Positions 1 through 10,120 are shown, counted from the first letter of the stretch. The stretch is 28,172 nucleotides of DNA from Amphimedon queenslandica (GCF_000090795.2 NW_003546321.1:62699-90870), one strand, 5' to 3'. Program-made: numbers and translations. Notes: generated from the sequence alone by a model not told the origin.

Positions 1-1
1 T

Positions 2-400
2 GTCAAAAAAAGTGCAAGACAAGCAGGAGAATCCACTACTCCCAATAAACCAATCAGATCGTTTCAAGTGGGAGAAAGTCTTTTTGCTCGTAATTATTCT
101 GGTACTCCACATTGGATTCCAGTCATAGTCACTAAGATTACTGGCCCTCTCTCATACTGGGCAGAAACCCCTCATGGCATTGTCACGAAACGACATACTG
201 AACAACTACGTAAGAGACATATTAATATGGATGAGAGATGTCCAGAGAATGAGTATGATGAATGTGATGATTTTCCTTTGGCTACCGATACGCCTCCTCC
301 ACTGTTACCGCCTCCAGCTTCAATATTAAGGGAGCCGCCTCCCCTACGTCGTTTGTCTCAAGCTAGGACTCATAGGGACCATGGACCGGATGTATGTTAA
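2..400 (+). pseudogene. Ty3/gypsy integrase C-terminal fragment (element 1), 5' end outside window
   Basis: An open frame runs from the window edge to a TAA at 398-400 with no internal stop, about 132 codons. It reads as the end of a gypsy pol polyprotein: a basic stretch, then F-x-V-G-E, A-R-N-Y, G-T-P-H-W-I-P and G-P-L-S-Y-W, then the R-H-T-E-Q-L-R-K-R signature of the integrase C-terminal domain that follows the DDE core. A proline-rich acidic tail follows. In such elements this domain binds DNA and helps target integration. The catalytic core, RT and gag would lie left of the window. A polypurine tract starts directly after the stop, which confirms that this is the 3' end of pol. The visible part is open, so whether the whole element is intact cannot be judged. 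An upstream GTG at 68 is not a real start. Confidence 0.85.
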
Positions 401-402
401 GC

Positions 403-417
403 TAATGGGGGGAGGGG
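403..417 (+). other. Polypurine tract of element 1
   Basis: A G-rich run (AATGGGGGGAGGGG) lies a few bases after the pol stop codon and directly before a TGTTGTAAA LTR-like start. Position and composition fit the plus-strand primer of an LTR retrotransposon. Confidence 0.7.
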
Positions 418-936
418 TGTTGTAAATTGTGTATTTGTATATTTCCATTACAATTATTATTCTCTTTATTATGATTATTGTTATGATTTCTGTTAATATT
501 ATTATTCTGATTATTACTATAGCTGTTATTACTGTTTTGTATTACTATTGTTGCCATTGCTGTTATTACCATTTTGTACTATTATTATTGTTCTTAATTC
601 TTATTTGTATGTGTACAATGTTTCTTTTCCCTATTGGCTATGTTGTTATGTCATATTGTGTAACTGATGACGTCATAATTCTTTTCTTATATAATGCATG
701 CTTTTATTCATTTCTGTGTCGAGAGATTCGAGAGTTTTTTTTGTGGTCCCTTTTGTTCAAATGATAAGGCGTTCATCACGACCTCCACTCGGTTATTACA
801 TACACGACTCTCCACGCTCGCAAAAACAGTATGTGTTATCATGATTAGAGGTCTAATTACTATATTTACTTTCCAGTATGCCTAATTCTCATTCAAATAC
901 CTTACCAGTGAACATTTAGTCCACATTTTCATTACA
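418..936 (+). repeat. 3' LTR of gypsy element 1 (boundaries inferred)
   Basis: The segment starts TGTTGTAAA directly after the polypurine tract and is taken to end at ATTACA (936), because sequence similar to an older gypsy RT begins right afterwards. It is AT-rich, with many ATT/TTA triplets at 450-600. The partner LTR lies outside the window, so neither border can be checked by alignment. The start could also be 421. The hydrophobic frame at 429-764 comes from the triplet-rich DNA and is not a gene. Confidence 0.55.
668..694 (+). promoter_or_regulatory. Possible LTR promoter: CRE palindrome plus TATA-like box
   Basis: A perfect TGACGTCA palindrome (CREB/ATF consensus) at 668-675 is followed 12 bp later by TATATAA at 688-694, inside the presumed U3 of the element 1 LTR. 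Spacing and order suit an LTR promoter. This is motif evidence only. Confidence 0.35.
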
Positions 937-2165
937 GGATGTCTTGTCACTGCACGTCCTCAAAAGCTATCTCCAGATTGCTTAAACTAAGTTTCATCGC
1001 ATGCCACAGCTTGGAATTATCAAGCCTTTATCAAGTAAGAAGTCTTTACCACTACACAAGGTCACTAAATAGTCCTCTACTGACTTGAGACCGTGTTAAT
1101 GTCATAGCATCATCAATAGTCATACTACACCTGATAGGTATGCTATACTTTATGTTTAGGATTTTACAACTATTGTACACAGTAAAATTGTATCTTAAAA
1201 TTAGATGTAGTACGAGCAATAATCAACTACCTGTTGCCCCAGATGACATTCACAACACCGCTCCGACGACTCCATTTGACCTGTCTGAATGTGTTCCTTA
1301 GGTCTTCGCAACAAGGCATACTCATTTAAAAGATTTATTAATTTTGTCCTGCATGGACTTCTGTATTGCTATGCCTTTACTGATGATGTACTTGTCGAAA
1401 GTAGTACTAAAGACGAACATATCTCTCATCTCACTGCAATACTAACTAAACTATAAAAGATGGAATTAATTTTTATCTGTAATAAGTGTGTATTTTGTAC
1501 TTCTTCCCTTTTGTTAGGTTATCATATTGAACGACATGAAATGCACACAATGTTCATGCCATAAGTATTATCCCCAACCAACCACTCCAAAGCAATATGT
1601 AAATTTTTAGGAGTCATGAACTTTTATTGCATATTCAGTCTATCATGTGCTAAGATTCTGTCACCACTACATTCATTACTGCCATCAATTATGACATGGT
1701 GATCTGCAATAGACTCCTGCATGACGCTCTGTCCTCATTCACTAACAATGTAGATGCTCGAGCCATCGTTACATTGCTGATTCATCCTGTACTGAAAGGG
1801 CTTACTTCTCTTTTGAGAAATGCATCGATCTGGCAATAGGGGCGGTGCTACAATAACTAATTGATGGTCATTGGCAATGGTTACTGTATTTCTCTAGGAT
1901 ACATACCACCACAGAAGCAACTACAGAACATTTGATAGAAAGTTGCTACAAGGTACTCTTCTAAAGAACAATTGTCTTTTTTTCGAAAAGGACATTTCTA
2001 TACAGAACATCACCCACTCACAAACTCTCACTTCTAGGAGCAAGAATTGCACTTCACAACAGATCCACCAATAGACTTATTTCCCAGTTTACTTTTGATA
2101 TTCACCATGTTAAAGAAACTGATAATTCTGTAGCTTATGCACTTTCACGTATTCTAATTAACGCC
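937..2165 (+). pseudogene. Decayed Ty3/gypsy reverse transcriptase and RNase H (element 2)
   Basis: Reading across frames recovers the standard order of gypsy RT motifs: LGIIKP (about 1010), a TTPDRYAI stretch (1120), a PVAPDD-like stretch near 1240, a GLRNKAYSF-like stretch near 1310, then FTDDVLVES, whose two catalytic aspartates are codons 1382-1387 (YIDD has become FTDD). RNase H follows with an LAIGAVLQ segment near 1835-1860 and, at 2101-2150, HHVKETDNSVAYALSR, in which the usual catalytic aspartate of the DALSR motif is tyrosine. Many stops and frameshifts show an old dead copy. Its 5' part (gag, protease, start of RT) is missing. It is probably displaced left of the window by element 1, which stops exactly where this RT starts. 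The integrase continues downstream in the same orientation. Confidence 0.75.
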
Positions 2166-2649
2166 GTACCAGAAAGCATGAATTTTGTGAAGATAGCTAC
2201 AGCCCATTTGGGAGATCCCCAAATTTAAAAACTCATTTCAAACCCCAATGACACTACTCTACAATTTATTACAGTTCCTATATATTACTGTAGATGCTAC
2301 TATTGTCTGTGATATTTTCCCCACCAACTGGTACCTGCACATTTTTGAAAACTAGTGTTTGACTCACTATATTGGCTTTCACATCCTTGTGTTAGAGTTA
2401 GTCAGAAACTAATTATTGACAGGTATGTGAGGCCAAATATTAACTCTCAGGTACGTGGGTGGGCTTGCACATGTTTATAATTTTATGAATCTAAAGTACG
2501 TAAATGCAAAGTTACTCAACTTAGTGGTTTCTCTCATCCTGACTCTCGATTGAACTGTCTTTATATTGATTTTGATGGCCCGCTTTGACCTTGTGATGGT
2601 TACACGTATATTTTGACATGCATTGATTGTTTTACAAGATGGTCAGAAG
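2166..2649 (+). pseudogene. Decayed gypsy integrase, N-terminal part (element 2)
   Basis: This continues element 2 pol after RNase H. Near 2370-2480 there is a remnant of the integrase zinc region (a SHPCVRVSQKLI-like stretch, then ACTC). Then comes a FSHPDSRLNCLYIDFDGPL stretch (about 2530-2585), which holds the first catalytic aspartate of the DDE core. It ends in CIDCFTRWSE at 2649, where the hAT transposon enters. The reading is broken by several stops. The matching downstream half starts at 5263, and together they give the normal core order, so this was one integrase gene before the insertion. Confidence is high for family and domain, low for exact edges. Confidence 0.75.
2642..2649. repeat. 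Left target-site duplication of the hAT element
   Basis: GTCAGAAG, repeated exactly at 5255-5262. Eight base pairs is the hAT target-duplication length, and the copies lie at matching points of the interrupted integrase. Confidence 0.9.
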
Positions 2650-2818
2650 CAAGGCTGGGTCGAATGTCAAATTATTCTCATTTTGCTTTGTTCAAGCTTG
2701 CAAATGAATGGAAAAACCTGCAATTAGATGCATAGCCACACCCATTTGCCACACCTTAATTAATTAATGATTAGTATAACAATTATTTTATTATATCTAA
2801 TAACTTTATGTGTTGAAA

Positions 2819-3477
2819 ATGGCGGAAGCATCTGAAAGTGGATCTCAGTCACGCCCTTCCATATCAGCTAGTGATTATAGGCCTTCAGTTCGCAGTAAAT
2901 TTGATGTATGGAATCACTTCACAAGACACAAAAAATGCCGTAAAGCTCAGTGTAAATTATGTGATAAAAAGCTTGCTTACCATAGCGGTAAGTGTAATCA
3001 TAGGAAACACTTGCTTCAGATACATCCTCTACACTATAACAAAGATAGGGGAACCAGTGATTTAAGGCGGCAAACCCTCAAGAGTATGCTATCCTGAAGT
3101 CTAGTATGCCTTGCACTGCTACCAGATCAAAGGAAATAATGGATAAGATTGTGAGAATGATAGTAAAAGATATGAGGCCCATAAATGTGGTTGAGTGTTC
3201 AGGTGTTTGAGAGCTCATTTGAACACTTGGGCCTGGATATACTATGCCTTCTAGGAAGATGGTAAAAAATGCTATTGTTGATCTCCATGAGCAGGGAAAG
3301 CTGAAATTGAAAGAGCTACTATTAAATATCCCTGCTGTATCACTTACAACTGATATATGAAGCAGTATTACCAATGAATCTTACCTGAGAGCACTGCTCA
3401 TTGGCTTTCTGATGAGTGGAAATGTGTTGTGCTGTTTTGCGGACAAGTGAATTTTCTACCAGGCATACAGGTGTTAA
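2819..3477 (+). pseudogene. hAT transposase, BED zinc finger and N-terminal half
   Basis: The ATG at 2819 opens a frame to 3097. After a Ser-rich leader of about 25 residues, residues 28-70 form a BED zinc finger: VWNHF, C45-x2-C48, the YHSGK segment, then H64-x4-H69. BED fingers bind DNA and are common at the start of hAT transposases. The frame breaks near 3097. Transposase sequence continues at 3128-3400 with IMDKIVRMIVKDMRP, a VVECSGV stretch, YTMPSRK, and a SLTTDI segment followed by a TGA where a tryptophan is expected. A further VLRTSEFSTRHTG stretch reaches 3472, where a TTAA MITE enters. There are at least three in-frame TGA stops and two frame changes. The second half is at 4003-5139. 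Confidence 0.82.
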
Positions 3478-4002
3478 CTCTTGAATTCCCAATGTATTTT
3501 TCTCATTTTCGATCTATTTCAATTAAAATTGTGTAACTATTTTACTTACTTATTTAGTCTTCATTATTATACTTTTTCTTGCTTGTTGCCATGTCATGAA
3601 AGGGTTAAAATTACACAAGAAAATTATTCATTGTTTAATGAGAAATAATTTTTGAAATCAAAATTATCTTGTATTATTTGTTCCATGTATCCAATGATGT
3701 TTGATGTGAAGTTTAATTAATTACAAACATTCAAAGGAAGGTAATAAACTGTTGGAAATAATACTAACTAGTTTACATTACACAATCACTACTTTTTGCA
3801 CTTTCTTTAATGACAGCAAGCATAGAGAGAACCCGTGTTAACAATTACTTGGGTAATTATCCAAACAAAAAGTATTTCAGCCCAATAATTAGGTCAAAGT
3901 ATGTCTAAATTGAAAAGCTGATAAACAAATGGCAGCAGCAAGTTTAAGAAAAAAAATTCGTGAAAAATCGATTCCAAATTTAATGGGCTGGGAATAAAAG
4001 AG
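3478..4002. mobile_element. 525-bp MITE with TTAA target duplication (piggyBac-like), inside the hAT transposase
   Basis: TTAA at 3474-3477 and 4003-4006 flank a segment whose ends are inverted repeats: CTCTTGAATTCCCA on the left and CTCTTTTATTCCCA read inward from the right (12 of 14 match). The hAT coding sequence stops at one TTAA and resumes at the other, and removing the segment plus one TTAA makes the transposase frame continuous. TTAA duplication is characteristic of the piggyBac superfamily. The segment holds no coding capacity and is AT-rich, so it is non-autonomous. Confidence 0.75.
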
Positions 4003-5139
4003 TTAATATTGCTGATGAGCTTTTACAAACAGCAAGAAACTACAATATTGCCCACAAAGTATTTGCTGTTGTTTAAACATGCAACATGCATCAAACATGC
4101 AACTATCACATGGCGTACTTCATGACAGTCACCAGTATGAAGGTATTGCATGCAATGCTCACAGACTGCAGCTTTGTCTCAAAAATGGTTTTGAAATAGC
4201 AGCTGTTGATAGAATGATCAAATGTGGAAGCAAAGTTGTTGGTCATTTTAAGCACAGTCCATTGGTAACAAACGAGTTACAAAAACGACAACTGCTAATG
4301 AATGTCACTCAGAAGAAATTAATACAAAATTGCACTACTTGCAGTTTAACATTATTATATGTTAGATCAGTTGCTTGAGATGCGATGGCCTGTTTCAGCT
4401 GTTTTGTGAGATTACACTGTTACTAAAAGAAGTGAGATACTTAGACCTTACAAATGAACACTGGCTACTTGTAGATGAGCTTATTAGAGTTTTAAAACCT
4501 TTTGAAGTGGCAACCGACCTCTGTTGCTATGACAAGCAGTCCATGCATCTTACCTGTTTTACAAGAATTTCTACAACATTTGAAATCATTAGAGGATGAC
4601 AGCAAGACAATTGTTGACTGTGAGGACAAAAATCAAGGAAAGATGGCAATTTAATAACTTAGAATCAACAAGCTGCATGACACACTATCATCACCACTCG
4701 ATCCTAGGTTTAAGCCTCTAAAGTTCATTAAAGAAGAAGAAATGGAAAACATTAAGTTACATTTCATTAGTCAAATTTCATTTCTTCCTATCTATCAAGA
4801 TCATAATATCAATGCTGCTGAAGAGAAACCACCACCCACCAAGAAGTCAGCAATAGAGATAATATTTGGAGGCGATGATGACAAGTCGTCAACATCACAT
4901 TCAACAGATAACCCCACTGATGAAGTTACACAATTTATGGCTGAAAATGCTGTGCCTAAAAAGAGCTCTGTCACATCATGGTGGAAGCAAAATAGCTATA
5001 AATATCCAAGTCTTGCTACAATTGCTAGACAGTATCTGAGGGAGTATTTTCCACTGTCGATTTGACAGTTAGTAGGCTACGTAATAGTCTTAAACCTAGT
5101 CATGTCAATTCTCCGGTTTCTTGGAATAAAAATTTAAAT
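4003..5139 (+). pseudogene. hAT transposase, catalytic C-terminal half and dimerisation region
   Basis: This resumes after the MITE with IADELLQTARNYNIAHKVFAVV, then in a shifted frame ASNM and the conserved CNAHRLQLCLKNGFEI segment (about 4160-4200). Next is a helical region (KVVGHFKHSPLVTNEL, then LLLKEVRYLDLTNEHW at 4393-4470). LDPRFKPLKFIKEEE lies at about 4700, followed by an acidic insert. The dimerisation segment TSWWKQNSYKYPSLATIARQYL lies near 4970-5037. Just after it, the expected short SER-containing link is missing and the frame shifts. The tail VFSTVDLTVSRLRNSLKPSHVN is then readable to about 5110. The copy is dead, with stops at 4072 and 4376 and a deletion near 5040. Confidence 0.82.
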
Positions 5140-5254
5140 TTATTGTCATAAAAATTATTACTACACAATAAAAACTATAAAATTAATTATAAACATTCAC
5201 ATATTCGGCAAATATTGGTACTGTAGCTTCGGAATGTGAATTTGTGCCATTCTG

Positions 5255-5262
5255 GTCAGAAG
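5255..5262. repeat. Right target-site duplication of the hAT element
   Basis: Second exact copy of GTCAGAAG. The following CTATTTCTATA continues the gypsy integrase interrupted at 2649. Confidence 0.9.
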
Positions 5263-6078
5263 CTATTTCTATATCAAACAACTGAGGCAGAAACAGTAGC
5301 CAAAGCATCCTTGAAACTGTCTATATCACATTTTGGTATTCCTTTAACTATCACTACTGATTGTGGTTGCCATTTTACATCACAGCCATATGGAAGCATC
5401 TTACACAACTATTAGAATGAAAACTGATTCACACTATTGCTTACCATCCGATTGCTAATGTTATGAGTGAACGTTTGCACATTTTCATTACTATCTCATC
5501 CTAAACCAGTTACATTCTCAGAAGACTTACTTCTCACATGCTGGGTAAATGCCCTGCCTACAATGTAGATGTAGAATCCAGTCCAGCTGAGATATTTTGC
5601 GGAATAATACGACTACTAGGGAAATATTTCTCTCCAACTAAAGTCAATTCCAATTCTCTCATATTGTTCTTGACCCAAATCATACATGTCACATTTACCA
5701 TTTCATCGCCCAAAAGAAGCTACTCTTCTCGTATTTGTATCTTGTGACTAACATTTTTCTTGTCACGAGTTCTCATGTCTTGAGAGGACTCAACACGTAA
5801 TCCATTACAGCCTCCTTATTGTGGTCCTCTTAATAGACGTGACAAATATGTGACATTAGGGACACAAAGACACAGCCTCTGTCAATTGTTTAAAGTCTGC
5901 TCATTTAGAAAACGCTACAGCAAATCTCGTTACACCTAGTACATCTCCTTCAGAACTATTTTAGTCTGAATCCTCTTTCCCAGATACTACTATGGCTGAC
6001 AGTTCTCTGACAGTTCCTACTCACTCTAGATGCCATGTTCATTTTCCTTCACAATTCAATCTCAAACACTTTAGTCAC
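5263..6078 (+). pseudogene. Decayed gypsy integrase core and C-terminal part (element 2)
   Basis: This is the downstream half of the integrase split by the hAT transposon. A one-base frame change near 5283 is followed by AETVAKASLKLSISHFGIP and TITTDCGCHFTSQ (second catalytic aspartate, about 5350), then an AYHP-like stretch and MSERLH near 5465-5480 with the third catalytic residue (Glu). After this an AEIFCGIIRL-like segment (about 5585-5620) corresponds to the conserved AELVYG-like segment, and a weak C-terminal domain runs to about 5900. The end, at 6060-6078, carries HFSHW just before a polypurine tract. Numerous stops show long decay. Short open frames such as 5538-5747 are fragments of this gene, not separate genes. 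Confidence 0.72.
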
Positions 6079-6460
6079 TGGAGGGAAGTATTGTGGCAGC
6101 AATATTCACGTTATATATATGTTTCTTAATTTTATTCATTATTATTATTACTATGCACTTATTACTACTTGTTATTAATTAATTAATTTGATTCATGCGC
6201 ACAGACCCTCTAGAAACTCATCTTTTCTTTTTCCTTTGCCATTCCCTATATGCTACATCCAGCTCATTTCTGCTTATGCTCACTAATAAGTTGTTTTTTA
6301 GATCAATCTGTTAACAAAGCAAGTAACCACAGCATCAGTAGCAGAAGCTAGGGTACTACTGCTTTTCTGAAGAATGAAAATTAAGTCAAGTAAGAACAGT
6401 TTTCAAACTTGTCTTTTGCCAATATATTGTATGTATGTATAAAGAACCTTGCGTATCAAC
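6079..6460 (+). repeat. Polypurine tract and probable 3' LTR of gypsy element 2
   Basis: CTGGAGGGAAGTA at 6078-6090 is purine-rich and lies at the end of pol. TGTGGCAGCAAT (6092) is a plausible LTR start. The end is not visible: an ATAAAGAACC motif near 6438-6447 could be a poly(A) signal region and ATCAACA near 6460 a possible terminus, but no second LTR exists in the window to confirm this. Confidence 0.45.
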
Positions 6461-7023
6461 AACTTCACCATTAGGACTCTGCTCGCTGGCAACTGTGAAT
6501 GTTCCTCCATTTATGTTAAGGTATTCAAAATCACTTAGTCCTGAAATGCCTGTAGTGAAGTACTACAAACTACATGTCATGAACAAGTCCGTTTTAACTG
6601 AATATTCTTCACTGTCACTCCAGATGAGACTAACTTCCTCATTATCGTTTAGACACGATTAATCTTGCTTGCTTATGATCAAGAAGCACAACTACTTGAA
6701 CAGAGATGGATTTAGAGACTCTGCTTTATATTGTCGTGGCAATGCCACACTTTTAAGTCAGGTGCAAGGACTTCAACTTTTTATGTTTAGTCAAAGCACA
6801 AGTAGGCTTCTTGAGACCGCTATAACAATTAATAGCTCCGAAAGTGATCTGCTCAGACTAAAGTAAATTGTAAAATCAAATCACATCATAAACCACACCT
6901 ATTTTATCCTGCCTTCCAAATGCTAAATCAAATTCCTTGTTCAGTACAGTTTTAACGACTGCTTTATCTGAAATATCTACCGTGGCATCTAAAAACTCCT
7001 TATTCCAGTATTTATTTTAGATG
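6461..7023. other. Unassigned stretch left of the Gmr1-like element
   Basis: One forward frame (6435-6866) is open except for a single TAA at 6660-6662, and the opposite strand also has a short protein-like frame near 6440-6570. I recognise no family in either direction. The rest is AT-rich, and no inverted repeats or RNA genes were seen. Confidence 0.4.
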
Positions 7024-7028
7024 CTAAT
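7024..7028. repeat. Left target-site duplication of the Gmr1-like element
   Basis: CTAAT, repeated exactly at 12366-12370 next to the other LTR. Five base pairs is the usual Ty3/gypsy duplication length. Confidence 0.85.
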
Positions 7029-7286
7029 TGTCGCGTAGCCGAGAGGTTGACTGCGTTCTTTTAAAAATTGAAACTATCTTGTCAAAAATGGCAACTCTCT
7101 ACTTTCTCTCTACTCTCACATATATATATCCATACATATAGAATGTTCTAGATTGAAAGAAAAGCATGGTAGCATGTCTAGTGTCCAATCAGATTGGAGT
7201 ACAATGTGTGAAGTGATAATTATGTAAGATATTAATTAGTTAACAGTCCTGGGCAAGCATACAGCAGCCTCTATTGCTTCATCACA
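7029..7286 (-). repeat. 3' LTR of the Gmr1-like element
   Basis: In element orientation it begins TGTGATGAAG and ends GCGACA, so it has TG...CA termini. It is 258 bp and aligns over its full length with 12106-12365. Differences include a 2-bp deletion near 7226 and a change that breaks the third unit of the heat-shock-like motif. Confidence 0.93.
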
Positions 7287-7301
7287 TTCTTCCCTCCTCA
7301 A
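7287..7301 (-). other. Polypurine tract of the Gmr1-like element
   Basis: In element orientation TTGAGGAGGGAAGAA lies directly before the 3' LTR. The RNase H stop codon (TGA at 7300-7298) overlaps it, so pol runs right up to the LTR. Confidence 0.8.
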
Positions 7302-8781
7302 GATGATGGAGGAGGGTCAGGCTCTGCCGAATCCAACATCATCCTTTTGTTCTTTCCTGCTCGAGATAGTCCATCTGCATTAGCGTTACGACTTCCTCTC
7401 CGATACTTCAGATCAAATCGGTAGGACTGAATCTGCAACGTCCACCTCATCAGTCGAGCATTATTGTCCTTCATCCTCTGCAACCAAGACATAGTTTGTG
7501 GTCAGTTTCTATGACAAACTGTTGTCCCAGCAAATAAATTTTGAAATAGTTCAAAGCCCAAACTATGGCCAGACGCTCATCCACCGTGGAATATCGAGTC
7601 TCCCCAAGTAACAACCGTCTACTTGCAAATGCTACTGGGTGTTCTATTTGATCATTCCCTGTCTGACTTAGTACAGCTCCCAGTTGTAAGTTTGAAGCAT
7701 CCGTTTGCAGTACAAATGGTTTCTTTGGGTCAGCCACCAGCAATATAGGCTCCATAGACAGTGAATTTTGTAAATCTTGAAAAGCTTTCTCGCAGCTTTC
7801 AGTCCATTTCACCTTATCTGGTTCCCTTTTCTTGGTCAAATTGGTCAATGGGGCAGCTATGTTTGCAAATTGGGGCACGAGGCGTCGATAATATCCCGCC
7901 AGTCCTAGGAATGCTCGTACTTCCTTCTTGGTACTTGGTCTGGGGTAACACTGAACAGCTCTTATCTTCTCCTTATCTGGCAGTACTTTCCCTTGTCTAA
8001 TAACATGCCCTAGATAATGAACATATGGTTTAGCAAATTGACACTTACCTAATTGTACAGTTAGATTAGCATCCCATAAGCATTCTAGCACCTCTTCCAA
8101 GTGATACAAATGTTCCTTCCAATTCTGACTGAAAATAACGATTTCATCAATGTAAGCTTGGGCAAACTGGAAACAACTTCTGAGGACTGTGTTCACCATC
8201 CTTTGAAATGTTGCGGGGGCGCTGTGAAGACCAAATGGCATCACCTCAAATTCATAGAGCCCATCAGGTGTAGCAAAGGCTGTTTTCTCCCTTGAAGATT
8301 CATCTAGTGGAATTTGCCAATATCCTTTAGCAAGATCCAAAGTGGTCATTATTCTAGCACCTCCCACCGTCTCAAACATCTCCTCAATCCTAGGCATTGG
8401 GTATGAGTGAAATGTAGCCACAGAGTTCAGCATCCAGAAGTCTACACAAAATCTCACACCTCCATCCTTTTTTTTTACCAGTACAATCGGTGCAGCCCAT
8501 GGGCTTGATGATGGTCTGATAACTCCATGATCTAGCATCTTCTGTATCTCCTTCTGTAATATTTCTCTCTTTGAATAAGGAACTCCATACGGCTTCTGTC
8601 GAATAGGATGATGGTCTCCAGTGTGTATAGTGTGCTTCACTACATCAGTTCGTCCTGGTATTCTCCTGAACAGCTGGCTATATTTCTTCAACAGCTCCAA
8701 TAGTTGTAGTCGCTCCTCTTCCTTCAGATGTCGTCCTTGTTCTCCTATCCCAGTCACCTCCTGTCCATAAAACTGTAAGTC
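7298..8781 (-). pseudogene. Reverse transcriptase and RNase H of the Gmr1-like element
   Basis: From 8757 (residue 1) a 428-residue frame covers RT: PIRQKPYGVPYSKRE (51-65), SPWAAPIVLVKKKDGG (85-100), TLDLAKGYWQIP with catalytic D141, MPFGLHSAPATFQ, and the catalytic box YIDE (202-205; codon 8145-8143 is GAA where YIDD is expected). The connection region has RAFLGLAGYYRR (281-292). RNase H carries D353 (QTDAS), E394 and D419 (ETDH). A small deletion near 7492 shifts the frame. The RNase H end continues at 7492-7298 with NANADGLSRA. Upstream, the integrase frame joins this one across a TGA at 8784-8782. The Asp-to-Glu change in the polymerase box plus the frameshift make this copy inactive. 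The enzyme normally copies element RNA into DNA in cytoplasmic particles. Confidence 0.93.
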
Positions 8782-10120
8782 TCAATCTTCCTCATTCTCT
8801 TCCTCTTGATTCTCCTGGGTCTTTTCCTGTGCATAATACACATGAGATGGTGGGTTCCATTTCTTCAGCAAATTAATATAGTAGACTCTAATTTCCTTCT
8901 TTCTTCCAACCATCTCTACTTCATAGTCTACTGCTCCCATTCGTCTTCTTATCTTGTATGGTCCAGTCCACTCCAGCTTCAACAAATTACGATTGTTAGG
9001 TAGTAAAACTAACACTTGGTCTCCTGCTGACAGTGTCCTAGTAAATGTTTTCCTGTTATAATACTCCTTCTGTCGCTTCTGGGACATTGATGCTCTCTCC
9101 TTAACTACCTCCATCATCTGTTCTAGTCGCTTCCTCATCTCCAGTATTTGTGGTGTAGAAATCTCTCCAGCACCTTCTTCTCCAGTCCAGCCCTCTCTGA
9201 TCACGTCCAGTGGTCCTCTAACTGGTCTCCCGTACAATAACTCAAATGGTGAAACTCCTGTACTCTGCTGTGGGACTTCTCTGTATGCAAAAAGTAGGTA
9301 TCGCAAATATTAATCCCAATCCTTACCACTCCTTCCAGCAAACTAACGCAGCATACTCTTCAAAGTCCCATTGAAACGTTCCACCAACCCATCTGTCTGG
9401 GGGTGGTATGGTGTTGTTCGAATCCTTCACACATGTAGTAGTAGATACATCTCCTGTAATAGTGTTGACATAAAATTAGCTCCTTGATCTGTGAGAATCT
9501 CCTTAGGTATCCCCACATGTGAAAAAACTTTGATTAGTTCCTTAGCAATCCTCTCTGCTTCGGTACTTGGCAATGCAATTGCCTCCGGATACTGTGTAGC
9601 GTAGTCCACAATCGTCAGAATGTACCAATTTCCTCTCTTACTCCTAGGTAGTGGTCCTACCAAGTCCATTGCTATCCTCTCAAAGGGGTGTGTCTTCAAA
9701 TGTAGGGGTATCATTCCCGCCTTCACAAGTTTCTTCCCTCGACTCCTCTGACAGATTTCACAAGACTTGCAATACTGAGCCACATCTTTAAAAATTCCAG
9801 GCCAGTAATATCTCTGTAGAATCCTGTCTTTAGTCTTGGTGATCCCCAGATGTCCTGCCATAGGTACCTCATGGGCTAGCTTCAGAACCACTGCCCTGCA
9901 CTCCACTGGCAGCACCAACTGTTTCAGTTCGAATAGTCCAGGCGGGCTTCCTTCCTTCTTCCATGACCTCAGAAGTAGTCCTCTCTCATAGTAGAAATTA
10001 GCGTTGGTCGTCCTATCCTCTCCAAATTCTATATCCAGTCGTCTCCGTATTGTCTCCAAGGTCCTGTCCTCCTGTTGTAGCTTCTTTATGCGATCTGGGG
10101 ATGCAGCCAAAATGTCAGAC

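Larger units (their letters stand above)
2650..5254 (+). mobile_element. hAT DNA transposon with BED-finger transposase, 2605 bp, non-functional
   Basis: The element starts CAAGGCTGGG and ends CCATTCTG, so both ends read CA inward. The terminal inverted repeats are imperfect (roughly 14 of 24 matches by hand, with gaps). It is flanked by the exact 8-bp duplication GTCAGAAG and interrupts a gypsy integrase in the FTRWSEA region. Inside are a BED zinc finger, hAT transposase motifs and the C-terminal hAT dimerisation region, all on the + strand. The transposase has stops and frameshifts and carries a further MITE insertion, so it cannot move itself. Confidence 0.88.

Noticed and set aside
429-764. 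Hydrophobic open frame rich in Ile, Leu and Tyr, resembling membrane segments
   Set aside because: It lies inside the LTR and results from repeated ATT/TTA triplets; no homology or coding pattern.
3478-4002. Intron in the hAT transposase
   Set aside because: No good GT...AG at the joints, whereas TTAA flanks and inverted ends fit a MITE insertion.
7761-8295. Forward open frames opposite the RT gene
   Set aside because: Antisense shadows of the minus-strand RT, which has clear conserved motifs.
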